A DNA stretch of 59,577 nucleotides from an uncultured Bacteroidota bacterium (lineage in GTDB: Bacteria > Bacteroidota > Bacteroidia > Chitinophagales > Chitinophagaceae). Below, piece after piece: positions 15,365 through 24,272 of this stretch. A model generated the notes under the pieces. The model worked only from the letters and a program-made list of their open reading frames with translations. It was not told the origin of the DNA and ran no database searches. Each line of letters begins with the position of its first letter. Positions within the stretch are counted from its first letter, which is position 1. A program made the position numbers and the translations under genes. Location: contig CAIKZP010000050.1 of NCBI GenBank assembly GCA_903831935.1, positions 1 through 59,577 of the forward strand, written 5' to 3'.

Positions 15365-17929
15365 ATGGCCAATAGTTTAAAAAAGAAAACGCCGCCTCCT
15401 CCAGATCCAGAACAATTAACTGCCGATAAAGAAGCGCAGGTAACTGTAACTGAAGTTGTAAAGGATGAAAGAACAGGCAAAATAGCAGGTGCAATCAGTT
15501 TGCTAACGGCAGGATTTTTGTTTGTGGCACTTACTTCATACCTGTTTTCTTGGCAAGAAGACCAAGACATTGTTCACCAATTTGGGATAAAGATTTTTTC
15601 AACTGCAGATATTAAGGTTAACAATTTATTGGGTGTACTTGGTGCTTATACAGCACATCTATTAATTTATAGAGGATTTGGTTTGGCCTCTTATTTATTC
15701 TGTACTTTTTTCTTTGTACTAGGAATGAATTTGTTGTTCGATAAAATCATTTTTAAGGTTTCAAGAAATATCAAATATGTTTTAGTAGGATTATTGGTAT
15801 TGAGCATGGCTTTTGCATTTGTTACAAGTGGAAGCGAATTTTCTTGGGGCGGTGCAGTAGGTGAAATCATGCGTGATTGGTTTGTAAAATGGCTAGGCAA
15901 ATTAGGAACAGGAGCGCTTTTATTGTTAGCAGTGTTTACCTATGTTATTTGGCGATTTAATCCAAGGTTTGTGTTGCCAGAATGGAATAAAAAATCATCA
16001 GATATAATTCCTGTAACAACCGCAAATGAAATGCCTGATTTGGTTGATGATGAATTGCCTGTATTTAAAGAGTGGAATGAATCACCAACAGAAGCAAAAC
16101 TATTTATACATCAAAGTGCCGAAGAACCTTTAAGTAATAACAAACTTAAAAATGATGCTGCAGCAGTAGTGTTAGCTGAACCAGATGAAGAAGAACTTGT
16201 TAGCCCATTAAACCAGTTTGATTTACAAGAAAAAGATATTGCAGCAACAGAAGATTTTACCGAGCCAGAAATATTAATTCCAGTTGTTCCTTATACACCA
16301 GTTGTAAAAACGCCTATTGTAGATACATTGCAAAATGCCGATTTAGAATTAGAAATAAAAGCAGTGCCACAAGTTGAAGAACCCATGAGTTCAAAAGTAG
16401 CAGCAGCGGTAGGTAGTTTGGCTAGCAAATACGATGTTACACTCGACTTAAAAGACTATAAATATCCCACATTAGATTTATTAGAAACACATGGCAGTGA
16501 AAAAATTGTACATGATCCTGCAGAGTTAGAAACGCACAAGAATCAAATTATTGCTACGCTTAAAAACTACGATATAGCCATTCAAAGAATTGCTGCAACG
16601 GTAGGACCAACAGTAACACTATATGAGATTGTTCCTGCTCCTGGCGTGCGTATTAGTAGAATTAAAAACCTAGAAGATGATATTGCGCTAAGCCTTGCTG
16701 CATTGGGTATTCGTATCATTGCGCCAATACCAGGTAAAGGAACAATTGGCATTGAAGTGCCTAATATTCGAAAGAGTGTGGTGAGCATGAAAACTTTATT
16801 AGCTTCTGAAAAATTTCAAAATAATAATTTTTCTTTACCTATTGCCATTGGTAAAAAAATCGATAACGAAAACTTTATTGTAGACCTTGCTGCAATGCCA
16901 CACTTATTAATGGCAGGTGCTACAGGTCAAGGGAAATCGGTTGGTATTAATACATTGCTTGTTTCGTTATTATATAAAAAACATCCATCGCAATTAAAAT
17001 TTGTTTTAGTTGATCCTAAAAAAGTTGAATTGAGTTTGTATCGTGTAATTGAAAAACATTTCTTGGCCAAATTACCTGGCGAAGAAGAGTCCATTATTAC
17101 CGATACAAAAAAAGTAGTACATACACTCAATGCATTGTGTATTGAAATGGATAATAGATACGATCTACTAAAAGAAGCAGGTTGTAGAAATATCAAAGAG
17201 TACAATGAGAAATTCACTTCTCGAAAACTCAATCCTGAAAAAGGTCACCAATATTTACCATTCATTGTATTGGTAGTGGATGAGTTCGCAGATTTAATTA
17301 TGACTGCTGGTAAAGAAGTAGAAATGCCAATTGCTCGTTTGGCGCAGTTAGCACGTGCCATTGGTATTCATTTAATTATTGCCACACAGCGTCCTTCAGT
17401 TAATATTATTACAGGAACTATTAAAGCCAATTTCCCTGCAAGGGTTGCCTTTAAAGTATCCTCTAAAATTGATAGTCGAACCATTTTAGATGCAGGTGGT
17501 GCAGAGCAATTAATAGGTAAGGGAGATATGCTTGTTAGTTATAATGGCGAAATAACACGTTTGCAGTGTGCTTTTGTTGATACGCCAGAGGTAGAAAAGG
17601 TTTGTGCATTTATTGGTAATCAAAAAGGCTATCCGCAAGCGTTTCTATTACCTGAATATGTAGACGAAAAAGATTTAGAAGGTAAAGATTTTGATAGTGG
17701 CGATAGAGATGCTTTGTTTGAAGATGCCGCAAGACTAATTGTACAAAGTCAAATAGGATCTACATCGCTTATTCAACGAAGGATGAAACTAGGCTATAAC
17801 CGTGCTGGTCGTTTAATGGATCAATTAGAAGCTGCTGGAATTGTAGGACCCAACCAAGGAAGTAAGGCTAGAGAAGTGCGATATAAAACCGAAATGGAAC
17901 TAGAGCAATATTTAGATTCTTTAATGTAA
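15365..17929 (+). CDS. ftsK: DNA translocase FtsK/SpoIIIE
   Basis: A hexameric ATP-driven DNA pump that clears chromosome termini at the division septum. The protein has 854 residues. Four or so transmembrane helices lie in residues 38-200, followed by an acidic low-complexity linker (residues about 210-340). The motor domain has Walker A GATGQGKS at about residues 518-525 and Walker B FIVLVVDEFADLIM near 635. The winged-helix gamma domain that reads orienting sequences occupies about residues 785-850 (SLIQRRMKLGYNRAGRLMDQLE). The polyproline run KKTPPPPDPE after the start is typical of Bacteroidota FtsK. lolA follows, with its own promoter. Confidence 0.94.
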   Translation: MANSLKKKTPPPPDPEQLTADKEAQVTVTEVVKDERTGKIAGAISLLTAGFLFVALTSYLFSWQEDQDIVHQFGIKIFSTADIKVNNLLGVLGAYTAHLLIYRGFGLASYLFCTFFFVLGMNLLFDKIIFKVSRNIKYVLVGLLVLSMAFAFVTSGSEFSWGGAVGEIMRDWFVKWLGKLGTGALLLLAVFTYVIWRFNPRFVLPEWNKKSSDIIPVTTANEMPDLVDDELPVFKEWNESPTEAKLFIHQSAEEPLSNNKLKNDAAAVVLAEPDEEELVSPLNQFDLQEKDIAATEDFTEPEILIPVVPYTPVVKTPIVDTLQNADLELEIKAVPQVEEPMSSKVAAAVGSLASKYDVTLDLKDYKYPTLDLLETHGSEKIVHDPAELETHKNQIIATLKNYDIAIQRIAATVGPTVTLYEIVPAPGVRISRIKNLEDDIALSLAALGIRIIAPIPGKGTIGIEVPNIRKSVVSMKTLLASEKFQNNNFSLPIAIGKKIDNENFIVDLAAMPHLLMAGATGQGKSVGINTLLVSLLYKKHPSQLKFVLVDPKKVELSLYRVIEKHFLAKLPGEEESIITDTKKVVHTLNALCIEMDNRYDLLKEAGCRNIKEYNEKFTSRKLNPEKGHQYLPFIVLVVDEFADLIMTAGKEVEMPIARLAQLARAIGIHLIIATQRPSVNIITGTIKANFPARVAFKVSSKIDSRTILDAGGAEQLIGKGDMLVSYNGEITRLQCAFVDTPEVEKVCAFIGNQKGYPQAFLLPEYVDEKDLEGKDFDSGDRDALFEDAARLIVQSQIGSTSLIQRRMKLGYNRAGRLMDQLEAAGIVGPNQGSKAREVRYKTEMELEQYLDSLM

Positions 17930-17992
17930 GTTTTGTATTTGCCTATTTAAACCAAGATCAAACCGATAAGTCATATTAAGAAATTTGTACGA

Positions 17993-18024
17993 TTGCAATC
18001 GAAACATTTGAAGTTGTATATTTG
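17993..18024 (+). promoter_or_regulatory. Bacteroidota-type promoter for lolA
   Basis: TTG (17993-17995) is followed after 21 bases by TATATTTG (18017-18024), close to the TTG-N19-TAnnTTTG consensus. The box ends 44 bases before the lolA ATG at 18069, a normal leader length. Confidence 0.5.
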
Positions 18025-18068
18025 ACAAGAATTTACTGGATACTGATTGCTCTAACTAAAAAGTTCCG

Positions 18069-18701
18069 ATGAGAAAAAAAATCTACCTGCCATTTATTTT
18101 GGCTTTATTAATGTGTCAATTTGCATTTTCACAAAACGATCCTAATGCCAAAACAGTTTTAGACGGCGTAAGTGCTAAAGTAAAAGGATTTAAAGGCATT
18201 TCTGCTAGTTTCAGTATCAAGTCAGTTAGTAGTAAAGGAAAGGATAACGGCACCAAAACCGGATCAATCTCCATAAAAGGGCAAAAGTATTTACTAAAAC
18301 AAGGCAAGAATGAAATTGTTTGTGATGGCGTGAATATTTACAATTTCGACGGAATTAAAACCATCACCAAATCAACTTTAGAAGAGTCAAGCCAAACACT
18401 AAGTCCACAAAATCTATTGTCTAATTTTTACGACAAGGACTTTAATTACAAGCTTATTTCTTCTGCAGGTGCATTCCACGAAATAGAAATGACGCCAATC
18501 GATAAAAGAAAGAGTTTTTTAAAAGTGAATATTTTTATAGATAAATCAAAAAGTATTATCACCAAAGCAAAAGTGCTAGACAAAAGCAATAATATTTTAG
18601 AATTTAATTTAAGCAATTTAAATACCAATGCGGTATTGCCAGATGCAGGTTTTCTTTTTGTAAGGGCGAAGTATCCAAAAGACGCAGAAATACTAGACTA
18701 A
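18069..18701 (+). CDS. lolA: Outer-membrane lipoprotein carrier protein LolA-like
   Basis: A periplasmic chaperone predicted to carry lipoproteins from the inner membrane to the outer membrane. The 210-residue protein has a signal peptide (MRKKIYLPFILALLMCQFAF, cleaved after SQ). The mature part has the LolA-type half-barrel pattern: GISASFSIKSVSS, GSISIKGQKYLLKQGKNEIVCDGVNIYNFD and a late VNIFIDKSKSIITKAKVLDKSNN. The sequence is divergent, as in other Bacteroidota homologues, so partner specificity cannot be read. A bidirectional terminator separates it from the convergent rnz. Confidence 0.85.
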   Translation: MRKKIYLPFILALLMCQFAFSQNDPNAKTVLDGVSAKVKGFKGISASFSIKSVSSKGKDNGTKTGSISIKGQKYLLKQGKNEIVCDGVNIYNFDGIKTITKSTLEESSQTLSPQNLLSNFYDKDFNYKLISSAGAFHEIEMTPIDKRKSFLKVNIFIDKSKSIITKAKVLDKSNNILEFNLSNLNTNAVLPDAGFLFVRAKYPKDAEILD

Positions 18702-18721
18702 TTTTTAGCCATCATATTCTT

Positions 18722-18755
18722 AAAGCCATTTGTTTAAACGCGAATGGCTTTTTTA
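18722..18755. terminator. Bidirectional intrinsic terminator, lolA / rnz
   Basis: AAAGCCATT (18722-18730) pairs with AATGGCTTT (18743-18751) around a 12-base loop. A T-run follows on the plus strand. It lies between two convergent genes. Confidence 0.75.
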
Positions 18756-18765
18756 TTTTAGGGTT

Positions 18766-19671
18766 TTATTTAATAAGGAATGTAACTCCTTCTATTGCCA
18801 AATCTGTCTGCTGAAAATCTGCTGCAGTTTCGGTTAAAAAATCTGCAAGATCTTCGTATTTGCTACTAAAATGACCAATCAATAATTTGCCAACATTCGC
18901 TTTGTTAGCAATGGCTGCAGCTTGAATAGTAGTTGAATGAAAGCGTTCCGCAGCGCGCAATTCCATGTCTTTTAAATAAGTGGTTTCGTGGTAAAGTAAA
19001 TTAACTTTTGCTACTTTATTAACTATCGATTCATCGTATAAGGAGTCTGCGCAAAATGCATAACTACGCGATGGTGTATTTGCAAAACTTACCCATTCAT
19101 TTTTAATTAATTCCCCATTTTTTTTATAATAGTCTTGTCCATTTTTTATTTGGTCATAAAATGCCGAGGGGATTTCAAATTCCAAACATTTAACTCGATC
19201 AATTTTACGGGGCATTTTCTTTTCACTAAATATAAATCCCCAACAAGGAATTCGGTGTTGTGTTGCAAAGCATGACACTGTAAATTTTGGATGGTCTACA
19301 ATGATTGATTCGGTTTCTAGTGCATGAAATGCCAGTTCAAAGGGTAGGATGGTGTTAGCAACACTTAATTGCAAATGAATAATGTCTTGAAGTTGCGCCG
19401 GACCATAAATATGTAAGATTTGTTTACGACCCAATAATCCCATGGTGGTGATTAACCCAATTAACCCAAAATAATGGTCGCCGTGTAAATGCGAAATAAA
19501 AATATACCCAATTTTACTCTGACGGATTTTATAACGCGTTATTTGTGTTTGGGTGCCTTCTCCACAGTCAATAAGAAACAATTGGTCATTCAACGTAACC
19601 AATTGACTCGTCGGATGCCGGTTAAAGGCTGGAACTGCTGAATTATTTCCTAAAATGGTTACCCCAAACAT
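18766..19671 (-). CDS. rnz: Ribonuclease Z (tRNA 3' processing endonuclease)
   Basis: A metallo-beta-lactamase-fold endonuclease that removes 3' trailers from tRNA precursors. The 301-residue length is usual. The zinc motif is ISHLHGDHYFGLIGL (HxHxDH). The other ligands lie in FCADSLYDE and in the C-terminal HFSSKYED. NSAVPAFNRHPTSQLV near the N-terminus is the typical RNase Z opening. The last residues end close to the shared terminator with lolA. Confidence 0.92.
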   Translation of the reverse strand: MFGVTILGNNSAVPAFNRHPTSQLVTLNDQLFLIDCGEGTQTQITRYKIRQSKIGYIFISHLHGDHYFGLIGLITTMGLLGRKQILHIYGPAQLQDIIHLQLSVANTILPFELAFHALETESIIVDHPKFTVSCFATQHRIPCWGFIFSEKKMPRKIDRVKCLEFEIPSAFYDQIKNGQDYYKKNGELIKNEWVSFANTPSRSYAFCADSLYDESIVNKVAKVNLLYHETTYLKDMELRAAERFHSTTIQAAAIANKANVGKLLIGHFSSKYEDLADFLTETAADFQQTDLAIEGVTFLIK

Positions 19672-19826
19672 GTAAATTGGTTTAATATTGATGCAGTAAA
19701 AATATTCATAATAAATAACATCTTTATAAACTAACTAAATACGTGCCAAAATGCCATATTCAATTAAATTGCGCCTAATCCCTAAAAATCGGCACTAAAA
19801 ATTCGAATAATCTATAATTAATTCAC

Positions 19827-19834
19827 TACTTTTG
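19827..19834 (+). promoter_or_regulatory. Candidate -7 box of the rpsO promoter
   Basis: TACTTTTG is an exact TAnnTTTG match located 52 bases before the rpsO start and followed by GCA. The -33 element is poor: TTCG lies at 19802-19805 with a 21-base spacer. Confidence 0.45.
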
Positions 19835-19886
19835 CAGCCGATAAAAATTAGAAGTAAATTTCCGGAGTCTTTTTAAAAATTTTGAG

Positions 19887-20159
19887 ATGCCTTATTTAAC
19901 AACAGAAAAGAGAGCAAGTATTTTTGCTGAATTTGGTGGAAAAGCCACTAACACTGGTTCAATTGAAGCACAAGTTGCTATTTTGACTGAACGTATCGTT
20001 CAGATTTCCAAGCACTTACAGTCTAACAAGAAGGATTTTTCCACCCAACGTGGATTAATGAAAATGGTAGGACAGCGTAAGCGTTTATTGAGCTACATGC
20101 AAAAGCACAACCTAACTGGTTACCGTGCCTTAATCGAGAAATTAGGTCTGAGAAAATAA
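19887..20159 (+). CDS. rpsO: 30S ribosomal protein S15
   Basis: A primary 16S rRNA-binding protein of the small subunit. The 90 residues and the motifs NTGSIEAQVAILTERI, HLQSNKKDFSTQRGLMKMVGQRKRLLSYM are diagnostic. It precedes pnp, the same order as in E. coli. A hairpin lies in the rpsO-pnp gap. Confidence 0.97.
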   Translation: MPYLTTEKRASIFAEFGGKATNTGSIEAQVAILTERIVQISKHLQSNKKDFSTQRGLMKMVGQRKRLLSYMQKHNLTGYRALIEKLGLRK

Positions 20160-20177
20160 TTTTTCAATGATACTTTA

Positions 20178-20219
20178 GGCTATTCCCAACTGACACATTT
20201 GATACGGTTGGGAATAGTC
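20178..20219 (+). promoter_or_regulatory. Long hairpin in the rpsO-pnp intergenic region
   Basis: CTATTCCCAAC (20180-20190) pairs with GTTGGGAATAG (20207-20217). Wobble and G-C pairs extend the stem to about 15 base pairs around a 12-base loop. No T-run follows, so it is not a standard terminator. By analogy with E. coli, where RNase III cleaves the pnp leader, it may be a processing or stability element. That role is inferred. Confidence 0.5.
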
Positions 20220-20324
20220 ATTTGTATAAATACCTGTTTTCGAGCTAGAAATTCCTTTAACAAAGGCAATAAACTACCTAATTTATATTGGGTAAATTTT
20301 ACTGCCGAATTACAAAAATAAACC

Positions 20325-22499
20325 ATGTTATCACAACCAACTAGTGTAAAGTTTGACCTTGGCGGTGGCCGCGAAGTAACGCTTGGTACCGGAAAATTGG
20401 CCCGTCAGGCCGATGGAGCTGTTACTGTAAGCCAAGGCAATTGCGTTATACTGGCAACTGTAGTTGCCAACAAAGACCCAAAAGAAGGGCAAGACTTTTT
20501 TCCATTAAGCGTAGATTACCAAGAGAAGTTTGCATCTGCAGGACGTATTCCTGGATCATTCTTTAAAAGAGAAGCCCGTTTAAACGATTATGAAATTTTA
20601 ACCAGTCGTTTAATTGACCGTGCCCTTCGCCCATTATTTCCTGAAGATTATTTATGTGATGTACAAGTTCTTGTGAGCTTGATATCTAGCGATAGCGAAA
20701 TATTACCTGATTCATTGGCTTGTTTAGCCGCTTCAGCAGCACTAGCTGTATCTGATATTCCTGTTAAAGAAATTATTAGTGAAGTGCGTATTGCCCGTGT
20801 AAATGGCGTATTTATTGTGAATCCAACTAGAACAGAACTAGCTGCTTCTGACCTAGAATTTTTAATTGCTGCTACCGAGAAAAACCTAATGATGGTGGAA
20901 GGTGAAGCAAAAGAATGTGCTGAAGCAGATCTAGTAAAAGCCTTACAATTGGCACACGATGCTATCCGTATTCAAATTAAAGCACAAGCAGATTTGCGTG
21001 CGCAATTAGGAATTACGGCTGTTCGTGACTACAAAAAACCACCGCAAGACGAAGCTGTTAACGAAAAAGTAATTGCATTCGCTAAGCAAAGAGTATATGA
21101 TATTTCAAGAAAAGGATCTGCTAAAAACGAACGTTCAGACGCTTACGCTCAATTAAAAGACGAATTGATTGCTAGCTTAGGTACAGAAATTACAGACCTA
21201 GAAAAGAAATTGGCTAAAAAATATTACGAAGACCTTAAATGGGAAGTAGTTCGCGATATGATGCTCGAAGATCGTATCCGTTTAGACGGTCGTCAATTAG
21301 ACGAAGTGCGTCCTTTGGCAATGGAAACTGAGCCATTACCAACCCCACACGGTTCTGCATTATTTACAAGAGGCGAAACACAATCTTTAACTACCGTAAC
21401 ATTTGGTACTAAGCTAGACCAGTTGTTAATGGAAACTGCCAACAAATCAGACTATAGCAATTTCATTTTGCATTATAATTTCCCACCATTTTCAACTGGT
21501 GAAGTTAAAATGATGCGTGGAGTAGGTCGTAGAGAAGTTGGTCATGGTAATTTAGCCATGCGTAGTTTAAAGCAAATGATGCCGGGTTCTGAATATGCTT
21601 ACACCGTTCGAATTGTGAGTGATATTTTAGAAAGTAACGGATCTTCTTCAATGGCTACTGTTTGTGCTGGTTCTCTAGCATTAATGGATGCAGGTGTGCC
21701 AATTCCTAAACACGTAAGTGGTGTTGCAATGGGTTTAATTACTCGCGGCGATGGAAAATATGCTATCCTAACAGATATTTTAGGTGATGAAGATCATTTA
21801 GGTGATATGGATTTTAAAGTTACTGGTACCCGCGATGGTATCTGTGGCGTACAGATGGATATTAAAGTAGACGGATTGAGCATGGAAGTGATGATGGAAG
21901 CATTAGAGCAAGCACGCAAAGGTCGTTTACACATTTTAGATGCTATGTATGATTGTATTCCTGCTGCTCGTTCAGAAGTGAAACCACATGCACCTAGAAT
22001 GGTTAAATTAATTATCGATAAAGAATTTATTGGTGCTGTGATCGGACCAGGTGGTAAAGTAATTCAAGAAATTCAACGCGAAACTGGTACAACTATCAAT
22101 ATTGAAGAAGTTGGAAATACTGGTGAAGTAAGCATTTTCTCTGCATCAAAAGAAGCTGTTGAAAAAGCAGTTGCTTGGGTTAGTGGTATTACTGCAGTTC
22201 CTAAAGAAGGCGAAATTTATGAAGGTCCTATCAAGGGCATTAAAGAGTTTGGTGCTTTCGTTGAATTCATGCCAGGAAAACAAGGCTTATTGCATATCAG
22301 TGAAATTAGTTGGTCTCGTTTAGAAACGATGGACGGCTTGTTCAAAGAAGGCGATGTAGTTAAAGTGAAATTGGTAGGGGTTGATCCTAAAACAGGCAAA
22401 TTCAAATTAAGCCGTAAGGTATTAATGCCAAGACCCGAATTCAAACCAAGAGCTGCTCACGAAGCAGGTTCTGATGATGGTTCGGCCAACAATGCTTAA
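20325..22499 (+). CDS. pnp: Polyribonucleotide nucleotidyltransferase (PNPase)
   Basis: A phosphorolytic 3'-5' exoribonuclease for mRNA decay. The 724-residue protein has two RNase PH domains (residues about 10-220 and 310-540), with the catalytic-core motifs FFKREARLNDYE and ILTDILGDEDHLGDMDFKVTG. A KH domain follows at about 560-620 (VIGPGGKVIQEIQRETG), then an S1 domain at about 628-700 (GPIKGIKEFGAFVEF). The C-terminal tail is acidic. It sits downstream of rpsO and ends at a strong terminator. Confidence 0.97.
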   Translation: MLSQPTSVKFDLGGGREVTLGTGKLARQADGAVTVSQGNCVILATVVANKDPKEGQDFFPLSVDYQEKFASAGRIPGSFFKREARLNDYEILTSRLIDRALRPLFPEDYLCDVQVLVSLISSDSEILPDSLACLAASAALAVSDIPVKEIISEVRIARVNGVFIVNPTRTELAASDLEFLIAATEKNLMMVEGEAKECAEADLVKALQLAHDAIRIQIKAQADLRAQLGITAVRDYKKPPQDEAVNEKVIAFAKQRVYDISRKGSAKNERSDAYAQLKDELIASLGTEITDLEKKLAKKYYEDLKWEVVRDMMLEDRIRLDGRQLDEVRPLAMETEPLPTPHGSALFTRGETQSLTTVTFGTKLDQLLMETANKSDYSNFILHYNFPPFSTGEVKMMRGVGRREVGHGNLAMRSLKQMMPGSEYAYTVRIVSDILESNGSSSMATVCAGSLALMDAGVPIPKHVSGVAMGLITRGDGKYAILTDILGDEDHLGDMDFKVTGTRDGICGVQMDIKVDGLSMEVMMEALEQARKGRLHILDAMYDCIPAARSEVKPHAPRMVKLIIDKEFIGAVIGPGGKVIQEIQRETGTTINIEEVGNTGEVSIFSASKEAVEKAVAWVSGITAVPKEGEIYEGPIKGIKEFGAFVEFMPGKQGLLHISEISWSRLETMDGLFKEGDVVKVKLVGVDPKTGKFKLSRKVLMPRPEFKPRAAHEAGSDDGSANNA

Positions 22500-22520
22500 T
22501 ACAAATATTTAAGAATATAC

Positions 22521-22552
22521 AATGGCCTGTGAAAACGGGCCATTTTCTTTTT
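22521..22552 (+). terminator. Intrinsic terminator of pnp with GAAA tetraloop
   Basis: The arms 22521-22530 and 22535-22544 form a 10-base-pair stem (AATGGCC paired with GGCCATT, then U-G, G-C, U-A) closed by a GAAA tetraloop at 22531-22534. TTTTCTTTTT follows. It starts 21 bases past the pnp stop. Confidence 0.85.
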
Positions 22553-22567
22553 ACCGAATTAGATAAT

Positions 22568-23377
22568 ATGTCATCTACAATTCAAATTGATATTCAAGTT
22601 ACCGATGAAGCAGTTAGTGAAACACTGATTGCTTTATTGTCAGAAATTGGTTTTGATGGATTTGAAGAATTACCAAATTTATTAAAGGCTTTTATTGCAG
22701 AAGTTGATTTCAACAATGAATTGCTAATTGAAGTTTTAGGCAGTCATGTCTATACAAAGTCAACTATTGAAAAACAAAATTGGAACCAATTATGGGAATC
22801 GAATTTCGAACCCGTTCAGGTAGCTGATTTTGTTGGAATTAGGGCTTCTTTTCATCCGCCATTTGAAGGTGTGGCACACGAAATAATTATCACACCAAAA
22901 ATGAGTTTTGGAACTGGCCATCATGCAACTACTTACTTAGTAATGGAAGCAATGCGGGCACTTGATTTTAAAGAAAAATCAGTCTATGATTTTGGTTCAG
23001 GAACAGGTATCCTAGCCATACTAGCAGAAAAGTTAGGAGCCGAAAAAATACTTGCTGTTGATAACGACGACTGGTGTATTGAAAATAGTATAGAAAATAT
23101 TGTCATCAATCAGTGTCAACGAATTACCATTGAAAAAGTAAGTACAGCCGAGTCAAATATGCAATACGAACTGATTTTGGCAAATATCAACAAACACATT
23201 ATCATTGAAAATATTACCTATCTTGAGCAGGCTTTAGCAAAAGGAGGCACTATCTTATTAAGTGGCTTATTAGTTGAAGACCAATCCGATATCCTAAAAT
23301 TAGGCCAAGATCTTGGCTGGAAACACCAATTGACCACGCAAAGAAATGGGTGGATTATGCTTCAATTCATGTCTTAA
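22568..23377 (+). CDS. prmA: Ribosomal protein L11 methyltransferase
   Basis: A SAM-dependent enzyme predicted to methylate ribosomal protein L11. It has 269 residues from ATG 22568 (MSSTIQIDIQV). The open frame reaches back to 22529, but that part overlaps the pnp terminator. Motifs are MSFGTGHHATTYL, the SAM loop VYDFGSGTGILAI and LILANINKHIIIENI. NWNQLWESNFEPV in the N-terminal domain is typical of PrmA. The short N-terminal substrate-binding domain is as usual for Bacteroidota forms. Confidence 0.9.
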   Translation: MSSTIQIDIQVTDEAVSETLIALLSEIGFDGFEELPNLLKAFIAEVDFNNELLIEVLGSHVYTKSTIEKQNWNQLWESNFEPVQVADFVGIRASFHPPFEGVAHEIIITPKMSFGTGHHATTYLVMEAMRALDFKEKSVYDFGSGTGILAILAEKLGAEKILAVDNDDWCIENSIENIVINQCQRITIEKVSTAESNMQYELILANINKHIIIENITYLEQALAKGGTILLSGLLVEDQSDILKLGQDLGWKHQLTTQRNGWIMLQFMS

Positions 23378-23425
23378 CCTAACCAATATCACCTAGGTTA
23401 TGTACTGATTAAGCTGTTGGTTCCT

Positions 23426-23433
23426 TATATTTG
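23426..23433 (+). promoter_or_regulatory. Candidate -7 box for plsY
   Basis: TATATTTG is an exact TAnnTTTG match ending 26 bases before the plsY ATG. No well-spaced -33 TTG is present. Confidence 0.4.
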
Positions 23434-23459
23434 AATTTCAAAAAATTAATCCCCGGTCT

Positions 23460-24119
23460 ATGAACGAGGTGCTTTTAACTGTTTTGGCTTATTTAATTGG
23501 TTCTATTCCTACCGCTGTATGGATTAGTAAATCGAAGTTTAATATAGACATTCGAGAATATGGTAGTGGGAACGCTGGTGCCACCAATACTTTCAGGGTA
23601 TTAGGTTCTAAATGGGGTTCTATTGTTATGTTGGTAGATGTGTTAAAAGGCGTTGTTGCAACTTCATTGTATATTGTTTTGCCCTACTATTTATCGCACG
23701 AACTAGCGCGTACTAATTTAATGATTGGCCTAGGTTTAGCATCTGTGATAGGTCATATTTTTCCTATTTGGGCAAATTTTAGGGGAGGAAAAGGTGTTGC
23801 TACATTGCTTGGAATGGCTGTGGCTATTCAACCACTTGTGGCCCTTTGTTGTATTGGGGTATTTTTAATTGTATTATACTTAACCCGTTTTGTTTCTTTA
23901 AGCTCTATGTTAGCGGGTGTATCTTTCATGATATTTATACTCTTTATCTTCAATGAAAAGGAAACACTTTACCGAGTGTTTGCAGTGATAGTTGCTTTAA
24001 TGGTGGTACTCACTCACCAAAAAAATATAGGGAGGATCTTAAAAGGAACCGAAAGCAAGGTGCCCATTTTCAAATCGCGCGATAGAAGAAAGCAAAAGCG
24101 CATGGAAAGCGAGGAATGA
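23460..24119 (+). CDS. plsY: Acyl-phosphate:glycerol-3-phosphate acyltransferase
   Basis: An inner-membrane enzyme that makes lysophosphatidate from acyl-phosphate and glycerol-3-phosphate. The 219-residue protein has the three PlsY loops: IGSIPTAVWISK, YGSGNAGATNTFRVLG with KWG, and GHIFPIWANFRGGKGVAT. Five or so transmembrane helices are predicted. The basic C-terminal tail (RDRRKQKRMESEE) is longer than in many homologues. The gene stands alone, with a promoter box upstream. Confidence 0.94.
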   Translation: MNEVLLTVLAYLIGSIPTAVWISKSKFNIDIREYGSGNAGATNTFRVLGSKWGSIVMLVDVLKGVVATSLYIVLPYYLSHELARTNLMIGLGLASVIGHIFPIWANFRGGKGVATLLGMAVAIQPLVALCCIGVFLIVLYLTRFVSLSSMLAGVSFMIFILFIFNEKETLYRVFAVIVALMVVLTHQKNIGRILKGTESKVPIFKSRDRRKQKRMESEE

Positions 24120-24228
24120 TATATGATAAATAATACATATAGCAGTCGCAGCAGGTAAAATCCCCCAATTATTTTACTAAAACTAAAAGATAGTGCTGCT
24201 TGAATTAGTATTAGCGATTACAATTTTT

Positions 24229-24236
24229 TAACTTTG
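24229..24236 (+). promoter_or_regulatory. Candidate -7 box for the YdeI-like gene
   Basis: TAACTTTG matches TAnnTTTG and ends 36 bases before the ATG at 24273. A TTG is present at 24200-24202, but the 26-base spacing is longer than the consensus. Confidence 0.4.
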
Positions 24237-24272
24237 CACCTCTTATTGTTCCACCGAATTTTTCTTTTAGGC

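Noticed and set aside
22529..22567. Upstream extension of prmA
   Set aside because: It overlaps the pnp terminator hairpin and precedes the conserved start at 22568.
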